From the NCBI RefSeq assembly GCF_030068615.1, contig NZ_JASJOC010000004.1, positions 372,001 to 436,000 of the forward strand: a stretch of 64,000 nt of DNA, given 5' to 3'. Under the pieces are notes generated by a model. It ran no database searches. It had not been told where the DNA came from and saw nothing but the letters and a program-made list of their open reading frames with translations. Source of the DNA: Halostagnicola sp. A-GB9-2 (lineage in GTDB: Archaea > Halobacteriota > Halobacteria > Halobacteriales > Natrialbaceae). The translations under genes were made by a program, and so were the position numbers. This document shows positions 53,828 to 62,311 of this stretch, piece after piece; the first letter of the stretch is position 1, and each line of letters opens with the position of its first letter.

Positions 53828-54850
53828 ATGGCGGACGATTCGTCCTCGCGAAAGCGGAAGGTCCGCGGGAAGAAAATTCGGACCGATCGCGAACAGAAGA
53901 AAGGCCGGAGAGCGAAAAAAGAGCTCCGCCGAAAGGCGGCGGCCGCCGACGAACAAAACGGTGATACACCGCTTTCATCCCCCGAAGACGTTGCTCCAGA
54001 GCCGTTCGTCGAAACCGACGAAATCGATTCGATTCGCGGGCGGATTCAGGGCTGGCTCGAGGCCGAACAGCCGGTCCACCTGATCGGTCCGACCGGTTGC
54101 GGAAAAACGTCGCTGGCGCTTTCGGCCGCCGCGGAACGCGGACGGCCAGTCGTCTGGCTCAACGGAGACGAGGCGGTCGATACGGCAGCCCTCGTCGGCG
54201 ACCACGCGGGCGGCGAACGCTACGAGGAACGTGATCAGTTTGTCAGCGGCGTCGACAAACGGACCCAGATCGTCCGCGAGCGATGGGTCGACAACCCTCT
54301 CTCGGTCGCCGTTCAGGAGGGAGCGACGCTGGTGTACAACGAGTTCTCCAGGAGCGATCCGGTCGCGCACAACGTCCTGTTGTCGGTGTTCGAGGAGGGC
54401 GTCTTGGAGCGCCCGGGCAAGCGCGGCGAGGATCGAACGATCGATGTTCACCCTGAATTTCGTGCGGTGCTCACCTCGAACGACGTCGAGTACGCGGGCG
54501 TCCACCAGCAACAGGATGCCCTTCTCGATCGCGTCGTCGGCGTCCACATCGACTACTACGACGCCGAAACCGAGTGCGAGATCGTCGCCGCCCACGTCGA
54601 GTTGCCGTCCGATCAGATCGAACTGGTCGTCGAGACGACCCAGCAACTCCGTGACGAACTCGATATCGTCGTCGGCACTCGAGCCGCGATCACGACGGCC
54701 AAAGGACTGTCGGTGTTCAACGGTAACGAAACCATCGACGACGACCTGCTCGCCGACGTTTTCACCGACGTGCTCGCGCCGAAAGTCGCCGGCGGACGCG
54801 ACGAAAGCAACGTAGCCGAACTCAGCGACCGAATCGCAGACACAGTGTAG
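53828..54850 (+). CDS. gvpN: Gas vesicle AAA ATPase GvpN
   Basis: 340 residues. MoxR-type AAA+ ATPase that assists vesicle growth. Walker A 'GPTGCGKT' (87-94), Walker B 'LVYNEFSRSDP' and 'LTSNDVEYAG' sensor. An N-terminal basic, disordered tail (residues 8-40, mostly Lys/Arg/Glu) is longer than usual. Five bp after gvpA, so co-transcribed with it. Confidence 0.9.
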   Translation: MADDSSSRKRKVRGKKIRTDREQKKGRRAKKELRRKAAAADEQNGDTPLSSPEDVAPEPFVETDEIDSIRGRIQGWLEAEQPVHLIGPTGCGKTSLALSAAAERGRPVVWLNGDEAVDTAALVGDHAGGERYEERDQFVSGVDKRTQIVRERWVDNPLSVAVQEGATLVYNEFSRSDPVAHNVLLSVFEEGVLERPGKRGEDRTIDVHPEFRAVLTSNDVEYAGVHQQQDALLDRVVGVHIDYYDAETECEIVAAHVELPSDQIELVVETTQQLRDELDIVVGTRAAITTAKGLSVFNGNETIDDDLLADVFTDVLAPKVAGGRDESNVAELSDRIADTV

Positions 54851-54893
54851 AGCCCACCCGAAACCAACACTTCCGAGACGAACGTAATCCCCT

Positions 54894-55466
54894 ATGGCCG
54901 AAGCCGGCACGGACACGACCGAACGATGTCAGGCAGTCACCGACGACGGTGAGCGGTGTTCACGGCCGGCCCAGGACGACGGGTTTTGCTACCAACACGA
55001 TGAGAGTGATTCAACCGTGAGCGACAGTCAAACAACAGAACAGCAAGAACAGGCCCAAGAACAAGACCAAGAATCGGCGGACTCTGACAGTTCGCAAACG
55101 GCCTCGATGGCCGGAGAGGAAACGACCGACCCGGAAGACGTTGATACGAGTTCGCTCGAGGATTCGGACCTCGAGATGGATGACGTCGATGAGAGCAAGA
55201 TCGAAGGCGTGCTCGCGGTCCGTCGGACCGTTCAGTCGACGGCGGGTGAACTGATCGGCTACCGGTTCGACGGCGTGAGCGAGATCACGCCGACCGACGA
55301 GGGCTGGCGTGCGGTCGCCGAAGTCGTCGAACGGGCGTCGGTTCCCGATACGCAGGACGTCCTCGGTCGATACGAGATCGAACTCGACGAGGACGCCGTC
55401 GTGCTGGGATACCAACGGATCGATCGATATCGCCGCGGCGATACGGGTTCGTTCGAATCCAAGTAG
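54894..55466 (+). CDS. gvpO: GvpO with an N-terminal zinc-knuckle extension
   Basis: 190 residues. The C-terminal about 85 match GvpO ('VLAVRRTVQSTAGELIGYRF', 'GRYEIELDEDAVVLGYQRI'). The N-terminus adds C12-x9-C22-x9-C32-x2-H35, a knuckle also used by other haloarchaeal proteins, then a Gln/Glu/Ser/Asp linker. In gas-vesicle clusters GvpO is an essential accessory/regulatory protein; its zinc knuckle is not in the Halobacterium version as I know it. Last gene of the gvp set. Confidence 0.8.
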   Translation: MAEAGTDTTERCQAVTDDGERCSRPAQDDGFCYQHDESDSTVSDSQTTEQQEQAQEQDQESADSDSSQTASMAGEETTDPEDVDTSSLEDSDLEMDDVDESKIEGVLAVRRTVQSTAGELIGYRFDGVSEITPTDEGWRAVAEVVERASVPDTQDVLGRYEIELDEDAVVLGYQRIDRYRRGDTGSFESK

Positions 55467-55649
55467 CGCGGTGCTCGAGTGATCCACTCTGGACAGCGTT
55501 CGTCTCGGCCAGCCGCGCCAGTATCCTCCGTCCCCAATTACGTTGGTCTCGATTTTTGTAAAACGACCATCTCTTGGACAGACACCCGACCTCCCCACAT
55601 TCGAGTTAGATACTATGATCGGAGCTCGAGGAATTGCTCATCGCAAGAA

Positions 55650-55770
55650 GTGAGCCAGCTCGAATTTTAACCACGCCCGAGAACCTGCGCGTTGTGCAGA
55701 ACCTCGGTCTAATTCAAATCCGAGTTGGATTTCATACTCACGGCTCGCGGGTTTGCTCGCCGCAAAAGTA
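55650..55770 (-). repeat. tRNA-Ile trailer element: anti-T-arm, nested hairpin, degenerate T-arm copy
   Basis: Read in tRNA orientation: a TACT...AGTA hairpin directly after the tRNA (55735-55770), then CCAACTCGGATTTGAA (plus-strand 55713-55728), the exact reverse complement of 16 nt of the tRNA T-arm/acceptor; then the nested hairpin CCGAG-GTT-CTGCAC-AAC-GCGCAG-GTT-CTCGG (55677-55707); then a degraded direct T-arm copy (55650-55676). It matches the element behind tRNA-Arg (24 of 27 hairpin bases). It fills most of the 304-bp gap after gvpO. Confidence 0.65.
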
Positions 55771-55844
55771 TGGGCCAACTCGGATTTGAACCGAGAACCT
55801 CCACCTTATCAGAGTGGCGCTCGACCTAATTGAGCTATTGGCCC
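55771..55844 (-). tRNA. tRNA-Ile (anticodon GAT)
   Basis: Minus-strand cloverleaf: acceptor GGGCCAA/TTGGCCC, D-arm AGCTC...GAGC, anticodon arm CCACT-CTGATAA-GGTGG with anticodon GAT, T-arm CTCGG-TTCAAAT-CCGAG, discriminator A at 55771. No intron and no encoded CCA. Confidence 0.95.
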
Positions 55845-55911
55845 GCTTCGCATCAATGAGTTGCGGACTGGTACGTTTAAGCGTTTCTTTCTTCAGTACC
55901 CGTGCGAACCG

Positions 55912-56538
55912 CTACCGAGCGAAAGGATCGCTGTCTGTTTCGTCGTCTCGAGACTCCTCGTCACCAAACTCGATGGTGTACTCCTCGTCCCCGACATCCG
56001 ATTCGACAGTGTAGGCGTCTTCGTCGAGGTCGTAGGTGCCGCCCGTCGCGTCGGTCGCACCCGCCGTACCGTTCGTGTTCGCTGTTTTTGCCTGCTGGCC
56101 TCCTGCGTTTTCGCCGTTGGGGAATCCGAACGTGTAGACGCCACCGCTGGCGAAGCCGCCCGTCTTTTTGTCCGCGTAGGGGACGATCACGAACCGTTTG
56201 AGTCCCGCTCGAATCGGAATTCGCGTGATCGGAACGACGAGGAGAAAGCCGATCAGGTCCGTAACCAGTCCCGGCGTGAGCAGGAAGGCACCGGCGGCAA
56301 TTAACAGGCCGCCGTCGAGTAACTGATTCGTCGGTGGCTTCCCTTCAGCCAGCGATTGTTGCATCTTCCCGAGTGTGCGCCGCCCTTCTGCTCGGACGAG
56401 TAACATCCCGATCAGTCCGGTCAGAACGACCAGCAACACCATCGCGGCCCAACCGAAGTCGGTTCGACTGAAGACGAACGCGAGGAGGACCGCGTCCAGA
56501 AACGGGATGAGCAACAGCGCAGAGAGCCACCGGAGCAT
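55912..56538 (-). CDS. fxsA: FxsA family membrane protein
   Basis: 208 residues. Four hydrophobic segments in the first about 110 residues with the family motif 'LTPGLVTDLIGFLLVVP', then a cytosolic acidic, Gly/Ala/Thr-rich tail ('TANTNGTAGATDATGG...'). FxsA relieves phage-exclusion by the F plasmid in E. coli, but the archaeal role is unknown. ATG 56538 opens the first helix. Divergent from the 56661 gene. Confidence 0.85.
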   Translation of the reverse strand: MLRWLSALLLIPFLDAVLLAFVFSRTDFGWAAMVLLVVLTGLIGMLLVRAEGRRTLGKMQQSLAEGKPPTNQLLDGGLLIAAGAFLLTPGLVTDLIGFLLVVPITRIPIRAGLKRFVIVPYADKKTGGFASGGVYTFGFPNGENAGGQQAKTANTNGTAGATDATGGTYDLDEDAYTVESDVGDEEYTIEFGDEESRDDETDSDPFAR

Positions 56539-56660
56539 GCCTCGTTCTAGGGTGTGGAGGGTCAAAACCCTTTACTCTCAGCGTTGGAGATACGCTCGCA
56601 TCGAATTCGGGACCGGGTTCGAACGAAGGCCTTACGCACGGGACTCACGTCCAAGCGGGT

Positions 56661-58313
56661 ATGGACGACGTTACGCGAGTCGAGTGGCGCGAATGGGGAC
56701 AAGCGGCCTTCGACGAGGCGGCGGAGTCAGATATCCCCGTACTGCTTTCGCTCACCGCGACGTGGTGCGATCACTGCCACGAGATGGACGAGCAAACGTA
56801 CGCGGAGCCGCGGATCGCCGCGAACATCAACGATCGATTCGTACCGATTCGGGTCGACGCGGACCGGCGACCTCGAGTACGCGACCGATACAATATGGGC
56901 GGCTTTCCCTCGACGGTCTTTCTCGCCCCCGACGGCGCGCTGTTGACGGGAGCGGGCTATCTCGGACCCGACGGCATGCGCCAGGTTCTCGATAGCGTCG
57001 GGACGATGTGGGAGGCCAAAGGCGAGGGAGCGAGCCGAATCCCCCGACCGCTTCGGGAGGACGAGCCGCCAGCCGGAACGCTCTCGAGTGGTATCGAAGA
57101 GTCGATGCTCGGACAGCTTACGGAGAACTACGACGAGGTCGCCGGCGGCTGGGGAACCGAGCCGAAGTTCCCGCTCCCGGACGCTCTCGAGTTCGCGCTC
57201 AAACGCGACCGCGAGATGGCGCTTCGCTCGTTCGACGCGGTCAGCGCGAACTTGCTCGACGAGTACGAGGGCGGATTCTACCGATTCGGGGCCGAAGCAG
57301 ACTGGGGCGGGATTCAACACGAGAAGCTACTCGACTCGAACGCCGCGCTCGTTCGCGCGTTTTCGAACGCCTACCTCTCGACGGGTCGCGAGGAGTATCA
57401 GAAACCGGCATCCCGAACGATCGAGTACCTCACGACGACGCTCTGGAACGCCGACGCCGACGCCTTCGCGAATAGTCAGGCCCCCGGCGAGGGCGGCTCC
57501 TACACGCTCGAGGCGAGCGACCGGGAGGGAGCCGACGCTCCGCCGGTCGATCCAGGCGTCTTCGCCGGTCCGAACGGGTTGGCGGTCGAGGCCCTGCTCA
57601 CCTACTATTCGTATACGGACGACGAGCGCGCCCGTCGATACGCCGAACGCGCACTCGAGACGCTCCGGACCGACCTCCTCGAGGACGGCGTCGCGACGCA
57701 CAGACTCCCCGAAGCCGACGAAAGCGCGGAATCACTCGAGCGGACACCGCTGTTGTTGACGCAGGCTCGAACGCTCCGGGCCGCGCTCGCGGGTGCGAGC
57801 GTTCTCGGCGCGGAAACGCTCGATGATGCGCGCGCCGTCGCCGACGTCACGATCGATCGGCTTCGGGACGGCGACTCGTTCATCGATGCGCCAGCCCGAG
57901 GAACGGGTCTGCTCGACCGGTCACTTCGGCCGCTCGACGCGAACGTCGCGTTCGCGGACGCGCTCGTCGATCTCGCAGTACTGACCGGCGAGGAGCGGTA
58001 TCGAACCGTCGCACGAGAGACCCTCGAGGACTTTGCCGGCGCGAGCGATCGGTTCGGCGTCCAGATCGCGAAGTACGGCTCCGCCGCCGCACGAATGCTC
58101 GACGATCCGCTCGTCGTTCGCGTCGGAACGCAAGCGGGCTCCGATCTCCACCGAGCCGCGTTCCGCGTTGCGGATCACGAAAAAGTCGTTGTTCCGAACG
58201 CCGCGGACGGGGTCGATCGGGGAACGGCTCGAGTCGAACGGGGCGAACGGGTCTCGGAACCCGCTGAAACTCCAGAGAAGTTGAGCGAGCAGGTTCGAAG
58301 CCTACTCGAGTGA
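56661..58313 (+). CDS. YyaL/DUF255-like thioredoxin-domain protein
   Basis: 550 residues. N-terminal thioredoxin-like domain with C36-x2-C39 in 'TATWCDHCHEM' and the cis-Pro loop 'MGGFPSTVFL', joined to an (alpha/alpha)6-barrel like N-acylglucosamine epimerases ('EYEGGFYRFGAEADWGGIQH', 'KLLDSNAALVRAFSNAY'). Family usual length about 600-700. The role is not established; a thiol-sensing or oxidative-protein-folding function is proposed for relatives. Divergent from fxsA with a shared 120-bp region. Confidence 0.85.
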   Translation: MDDVTRVEWREWGQAAFDEAAESDIPVLLSLTATWCDHCHEMDEQTYAEPRIAANINDRFVPIRVDADRRPRVRDRYNMGGFPSTVFLAPDGALLTGAGYLGPDGMRQVLDSVGTMWEAKGEGASRIPRPLREDEPPAGTLSSGIEESMLGQLTENYDEVAGGWGTEPKFPLPDALEFALKRDREMALRSFDAVSANLLDEYEGGFYRFGAEADWGGIQHEKLLDSNAALVRAFSNAYLSTGREEYQKPASRTIEYLTTTLWNADADAFANSQAPGEGGSYTLEASDREGADAPPVDPGVFAGPNGLAVEALLTYYSYTDDERARRYAERALETLRTDLLEDGVATHRLPEADESAESLERTPLLLTQARTLRAALAGASVLGAETLDDARAVADVTIDRLRDGDSFIDAPARGTGLLDRSLRPLDANVAFADALVDLAVLTGEERYRTVARETLEDFAGASDRFGVQIAKYGSAAARMLDDPLVVRVGTQAGSDLHRAAFRVADHEKVVVPNAADGVDRGTARVERGERVSEPAETPEKLSEQVRSLLE

Positions 58314-58394
58314 TACAGCGAACGAACGCCGCTGAATCGATATCTGATCAAACTATCGTAGCGTTTATGACCTTCGAGTTGGTTGCGTATCCAT

Positions 58395-59198
58395 ATGGCC
58401 AGTCTCAGGGATCTCGGGCTTTCGGAGTACGAGGCTCGAGCGTACCGATCGCTGTTGAGCACCGGTCCGACGACGGCCAAAGAACTCTCCCGGGCCAGTG
58501 ACGTGCCGATGGGCCGGATTTACGATGTTCTCAACAGTATCGAACAGTACAATCTCGTTCGTAGTCAGACCGCGAGTCGTCCCAAGAAGTACGTCGCCGT
58601 CGAACCTGCAACCGCGCTCGATCGACTGCTGGACGATAAAAAACGCGAACTCGACGAGAAAGCCGAACAGTACGAGTCGATCGTCGACGACCTTTCCGAC
58701 GAGCTCGATGCGGCCGAACCCGTCGAAGAGCAGTTCTGGACGGCTTCCGTCGGCCCCGAGGAGACCATCGATCTCCTCTTAGAACGACTCACCGCGGCTG
58801 ACGACGATATCGTGATGGTTTCTGCGGATCCCGCACCACAGATGGATATCCGGACCGTTGGCGATGAGGTTCTCGCACATCTCGAGGACGCACTGGATCG
58901 AGGCGTCTCCGTCGACGTCCTCATGACTCGGGATCTCGTCGCGTCGCTTTCCGAAAACGTCGGGAGACGATATCAGGCGACGCTTCAGGAGCGCGATGAT
59001 TTCTCGGTGCGGATCAACGACGACGTTACGGGCTCGTTCAACCTCATCGACGATGTCGAAGTCTGTATTCAGGTGCCGAACCCGCTCAACTCCAAGGAGG
59101 TCTTCGGCATGATCGACCTGAAAGACCCCGAGTTCGCCGCCGAGGTACACGAGGAGTTCTACCCGAGCTGGGAACAGGCAGAGCCCCTCGAGTTCTGA
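58395..59198 (+). CDS. TrmB-like transcriptional regulator
   Basis: 267 residues. Winged helix 1-70 ('LSEYEARAYRSLLSTGPTTA', 'KELSRASDVPMGRIYDVLN'), a coiled-coil linker (about 80-112) and a C-terminal phospholipase-D-like TrmB domain ('DDDIVMVSADPAP' onward) that binds sugars in relatives such as TrmB. ATG 58395 is about 30 bp past a GTTTATG element. It may regulate sugar genes elsewhere; nothing metabolic is adjacent. Confidence 0.87.
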   Translation: MASLRDLGLSEYEARAYRSLLSTGPTTAKELSRASDVPMGRIYDVLNSIEQYNLVRSQTASRPKKYVAVEPATALDRLLDDKKRELDEKAEQYESIVDDLSDELDAAEPVEEQFWTASVGPEETIDLLLERLTAADDDIVMVSADPAPQMDIRTVGDEVLAHLEDALDRGVSVDVLMTRDLVASLSENVGRRYQATLQERDDFSVRINDDVTGSFNLIDDVEVCIQVPNPLNSKEVFGMIDLKDPEFAAEVHEEFYPSWEQAEPLEF

Positions 59199-59326
59199 CG
59201 GTCTGATTTCTCAAGGACGACCCGTAAAGGGTCTCTCACACTAAGCGTCTCACACCGCAAGCTCCGTGGCGACCGATCCGAAAAGAAAACCGATCGAGAC
59301 GAGAGGGTTCGTTTTCGGGTGGCGGG

Positions 59327-60265
59327 CTATCGCTCGAGATCGCCGTTGACTTCTTCGCGAAGGGTTTCCATCTCGACGACGCGTTCGGCGTGGGCGTTGT
59401 GCTGATGGATCGATTCGTCGTTCGATTGGGACATCGTGATCACCGCGTCGTCCTCGAGATGGTCGAACTCGGCGACGACGCCTTCTGCCATCGCCCGAAC
59501 GCAGTCCTCGACGAATTTGGCGTCGGAGTGGGCCTCGAACGTCATGTGATCCTCGTCGGGTCGTTTCGCGAGGTTGTAGATCTTGGCGCTCATGGACTCT
59601 CGAGCGATGTCGATGATCTCGTTTAAGTCGACCTCCGGATCGCCGTCGGCTTCGACCGTGACCGTCGCGTGACCCCGCTGGGAGTGGCCCGGCTGTGGAA
59701 CGTCGTCGAGGAATTCGGTGATCTTCTCCTCGGGAATCTCGAGGTCCTCGAGTTTCTGTTTCGCACGCGCCACTGACATTCCTTGCGAGCACGGGCAGAC
59801 GGTCATCCCGACGACGTGTGCGCCGATTTCCTCGCGGGTGCCGTCCTCGGTGGCGGTCGCGGAGGCGATGATGTCGACGGTGTGTTGGGTTTCCCGATCC
59901 GAGGCGGGCGTCTGCTCGCGGCGCATGAACTCCGCTTCCATCGAAACCTCGGCTTTGGACGTGTAGTCGTGTCGCTCGAGGAGCCGTTCGGCGGCGTCGC
60001 CACAGACGTCCTCGACGCGGTAGGCCTCTTCGCGGGTTGCCTCCTCGAGAATTTCGTCGATGACCTCCATGTTGCGGCTCATGTCCGCTCCTTTGCGCCA
60101 GGAGGGGAGGTCGACGAAGACCTCGAACTCGGCGGTGAGGACGAGCGGTCGTTTGCCGTTGCGGGCGATCTTGACGAGTTTCTCGACGCCGGTGACGCCG
60201 ACCTGGTTCAGGCCGACGGTGACGTCGGGGGCCGTCGCCTGCACGTCGGGAAGCTGTTGACTCAT
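59327..60265 (-). CDS. mptA: GTP cyclohydrolase MptA
   Basis: 312-residue archaeal FolE2-type enzyme opening GTP to dihydroneopterin 2',3'-cyclic phosphate for tetrahydrofolate/methanopterin-type pterin synthesis. Active-site Cys region '[14 protein letters not shown]' and the '[15 protein letters not shown]' metal segment are intact. Length matches the family. The tandem repeats 5' of it are listed separately. Confidence 0.94.
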   Translation of the reverse strand: MSQQLPDVQATAPDVTVGLNQVGVTGVEKLVKIARNGKRPLVLTAEFEVFVDLPSWRKGADMSRNMEVIDEILEEATREEAYRVEDVCGDAAERLLERHDYTSKAEVSMEAEFMRREQTPASDRETQHTVDIIASATATEDGTREEIGAHVVGMTVCPCSQGMSVARAKQKLEDLEIPEEKITEFLDDVPQPGHSQRGHATVTVEADGDPEVDLNEIIDIARESMSAKIYNLAKRPDEDHMTFEAHSDAKFVEDCVRAMAEGVVAEFDHLEDDAVITMSQSNDESIHQHNAHAERVVEMETLREEVNGDLER

Positions 60266-60741
60266 TGCCTGTATTCAGGACAGCGTGCGATTCAACCTTT
60301 CGGAAGGGACATCGTTGGCCGGACGTGACGGTTCGGCTTGAGGGAGTATCGCCACTCGAAGTGGGTCGCTCCGCGCGTTCCTTTAAGTGCTTCTCGTCAC
60401 AAGGTGAAGATACGAACGGCGACCCGGAACTTCTCGAAGTGTCTCTTGTGCGCACGAACGACAGTGTTGCCGCTACGAGACGGTCTTTTGCCGCTACGAG
60501 ACGGTCTTTTGCCGCTACAAGACGGTCCGCCGCCACAACGCCAGTTCGGGCGCGGATGTCGTCCGGAACTCACGCGTAACCTGTTGGTTTCTCGAGCGCC
60601 GCAGTTCGAGTTGACCTCACCGAGCGCCTGTCCCGGGCTCTTGGGACTCCTGCTCGAGGGAGCGGAGCCGCCTGCGACGGAACTCGTTCGAAGCCTTCCG
60701 CTTTCGTCCAACCTATATGGCGTACGACACAATCCTTGAAC
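60266..60741. other. 476-bp gap between mptA and the cupin gene
   Basis: Contains the mptA 5' region, the 21-bp tandem repeat at 60469-60527 and, at 60712-60718, CCTATATGG, a TATA box about 24-30 bp before ATG 60742. No coding frame with haloarchaeal bias is seen. Confidence 0.6.
60469..60527 (+). repeat. 21-bp tandem repeat, 2.8 copies
   Basis: GCCGCTACGAGACGGTCTTTT repeats at 60469-60489 and 60490-60510, then a partial copy (GCCGCTACAAGACGGTC) at 60511-60527. Period 21 keeps a reading frame (seven codons) but no gene crosses it. Position is between mptA and a cupin gene. Confidence 0.7.
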
Positions 60742-61080
60742 ATGTCCTACGAGAAGGCTCACAAGACTGATCCTGAATCGATCATTCCCGAAGAAAGCGG
60801 CGGTCTGTGGTTTCTTAAGGAGGAACTCGAGACCGACGAGATCGGACTTTCAGTGCTCGAGCTCGAGCCCGGCGTTAGCGGGAAGGCCCACGACGAAACC
60901 CACACCGGTCAGGAGGAGGTGTACTACGTCGTCGAGGGGACGGTAACGGTCGATCTCGACGACGAGTCGGTGACGCTCGAGGCCGACGAGGCGCTCCGGA
61001 TCGAGACCGAAGTGGAGCGACAGATCCACAACGAGAGTGACGAAGCCACGAAGCTCGTTCTTGTCGGCGCGCCGCTGTAG
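60742..61080 (+). CDS. Single-domain cupin protein
   Basis: 112 residues. Cupin motif 1 'GVSGKAHDETHTGQEEVYYV' (His-rich; G-x5-H-x3-H-x4-E type) and motif 2 'ADEALRIETEVERQIHNES' are present, so a metal-binding barrel is expected. ATG 60742 after a CCTATATGG TATA. Small stand-alone cupins are often isomerases, dioxygenases or binding proteins; here not specified. Confidence 0.85.
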   Translation: MSYEKAHKTDPESIIPEESGGLWFLKEELETDEIGLSVLELEPGVSGKAHDETHTGQEEVYYVVEGTVTVDLDDESVTLEADEALRIETEVERQIHNESDEATKLVLVGAPL

Positions 61081-61213
61081 CGAAGCAACGGCGAGGCGTA
61101 ATTCGACGGATTCGACCGACGGCCCTGCCTATTCGACGAGCCGCACAACCTACTCGACGGCCCTACCCACTCGACGGCCAAACTTACCCGACCCCTTCGA
61201 CCGACCGCGGAAC

Positions 61214-62143
61214 TCAGTCGTCACCCTCGAGTTGTACGAGTTCGTCGACGTCGGGGATGTCCGCGGCGGCGTTGGTAATCTGTTGCATGCGGTCGGTGTG
61301 TTTTTCGACCGCGTAGCTCGCGAGCACCCCTTCCTCGAGACCTGCGGGTTCGCCGTCCTCGGGCTGGAACCGGTCGTCTTCGGTGATCCCCTGGACGAGC
61401 GGGAGGAGTTCGTTCACGGTGTCTTCGATCAGTGCGGGTTCGACACCCTCGGCGATGAGTTTCTTGAGCTGATTCATCCCGAACCCGACGTGGCGGCCTT
61501 CGTCGCTGCGGATGCTCGTAAATCCCTCGACGAGGCCGGGAAGATGCGGGAGGGTCTCGAACTCGCCGCCGAAGGAGCGTTGCATCCCGTAGTAGCCCGT
61601 CTGTGCCAGAATTCCTTCGACTACGAGGTGATAGTGACAGTACGCGCCGGCGCGGTTCTCGAGGGTGTCCTCCTCGAGGAGGCGGTACTGCGCCTGCCTG
61701 TTTCGGTCGAACAGTTCGATATAGGGGTCGTTGAACCACTTTTCGTCGCGGGGGTTCGACCGGTCCCAGCCGAGTTCGTCCTCGACGGCCCAGACCACCT
61801 CGCGCCAGTACCGATCGAAGAAATCGGCGTGTTTGGCTTCCTCGTAGAGCTGTGTCGTCAGAAACAGCTGGTCGTCGATATCCTCGAGGACCGTCGCCAG
61901 CGGTGCGAGGTCTTCGGTGACGGCGTCCTCACCTGCGCCGAACTTTGCGATCCCGTTTACCATTCCGTCGAGGGCCAGCCGATCGAATCCGTCGGTCGTC
62001 TCGGCGACCTCGAGGAGGTTTTTTCGATCCCTCGAGAGGTCGATCTCGCTGGGGTCCCAGTGTCGTTCAACCGCGTTTCTGTAGTACCGGTTCGACCGCG
62101 AATCGCGATCCATCATCGCCGTGGGGGTGTACTCCGAGGCCAT
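61214..62143 (-). CDS. R2-like ligand-binding oxidase (R2lox) candidate
   Basis: 309 residues, all helical. Di-metal ligands E72, E102-x2-H105, E176 and E215-x2-H218 are in the ferritin-like arrangement of class I RNR R2. V75 (three after E72) and Y171 (five before E176) match the Val-Tyr pair that forms the ether crosslink in characterised R2lox (Mycobacterium, Geobacillus). No R1 (nrdA-like) gene is near. A heterodinuclear Mn/Fe oxidase that oxidises a bound fatty-acid-like ligand is therefore more likely than an RNR subunit. A TATAATA-like element lies upstream on this strand (about 62163-62174). Confidence 0.85.
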   Translation of the reverse strand: MASEYTPTAMMDRDSRSNRYYRNAVERHWDPSEIDLSRDRKNLLEVAETTDGFDRLALDGMVNGIAKFGAGEDAVTEDLAPLATVLEDIDDQLFLTTQLYEEAKHADFFDRYWREVVWAVEDELGWDRSNPRDEKWFNDPYIELFDRNRQAQYRLLEEDTLENRAGAYCHYHLVVEGILAQTGYYGMQRSFGGEFETLPHLPGLVEGFTSIRSDEGRHVGFGMNQLKKLIAEGVEPALIEDTVNELLPLVQGITEDDRFQPEDGEPAGLEEGVLASYAVEKHTDRMQQITNAAADIPDVDELVQLEGDD

Positions 62144-62184
62144 AGTCGGAGTAACGACACGCCCATAATAATAGATGATGGTGT

Positions 62185-62247
62185 TTGTGAGTGAACAGGA
62201 TCGGTTGGTTGTGAATGACAGAAACGAATGATTGTGAGTGACAGGAA
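62185..62247. repeat. Three direct repeats TTGTGARTGA(A)CAGRAA
   Basis: Copies at 62185-62200, 62209-62224 and 62232-62247, spaced 24 and 23 bp apart, i.e. close to two helical turns. They lie between the divergent R2lox and ABC-exporter genes and resemble an array of operator sites. Confidence 0.6.
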
Positions 62248-62311
62248 TGGATGGCCCCCTGGGATGCCGGGGACAACACCCTTAACCGCCGTCGTGGCCA
62301 CCGCTCGAGTG

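Noticed and set aside
55650-55690. Attachment site of an integrated element at tRNA-Ile
   Set aside because: The degraded T-arm copy is close to the tRNA and part of an element shared with tRNA-Arg; no integrase gene or distant direct repeat accompanies it.
60469-60527. CRISPR array
   Set aside because: Contiguous units without spacers, only 2.8 copies, and no cas genes.
61214-62143. Ribonucleotide reductase beta subunit
   Set aside because: No alpha subunit nearby and the Val/Tyr crosslink pair of R2lox is conserved, so R2lox is the better call.
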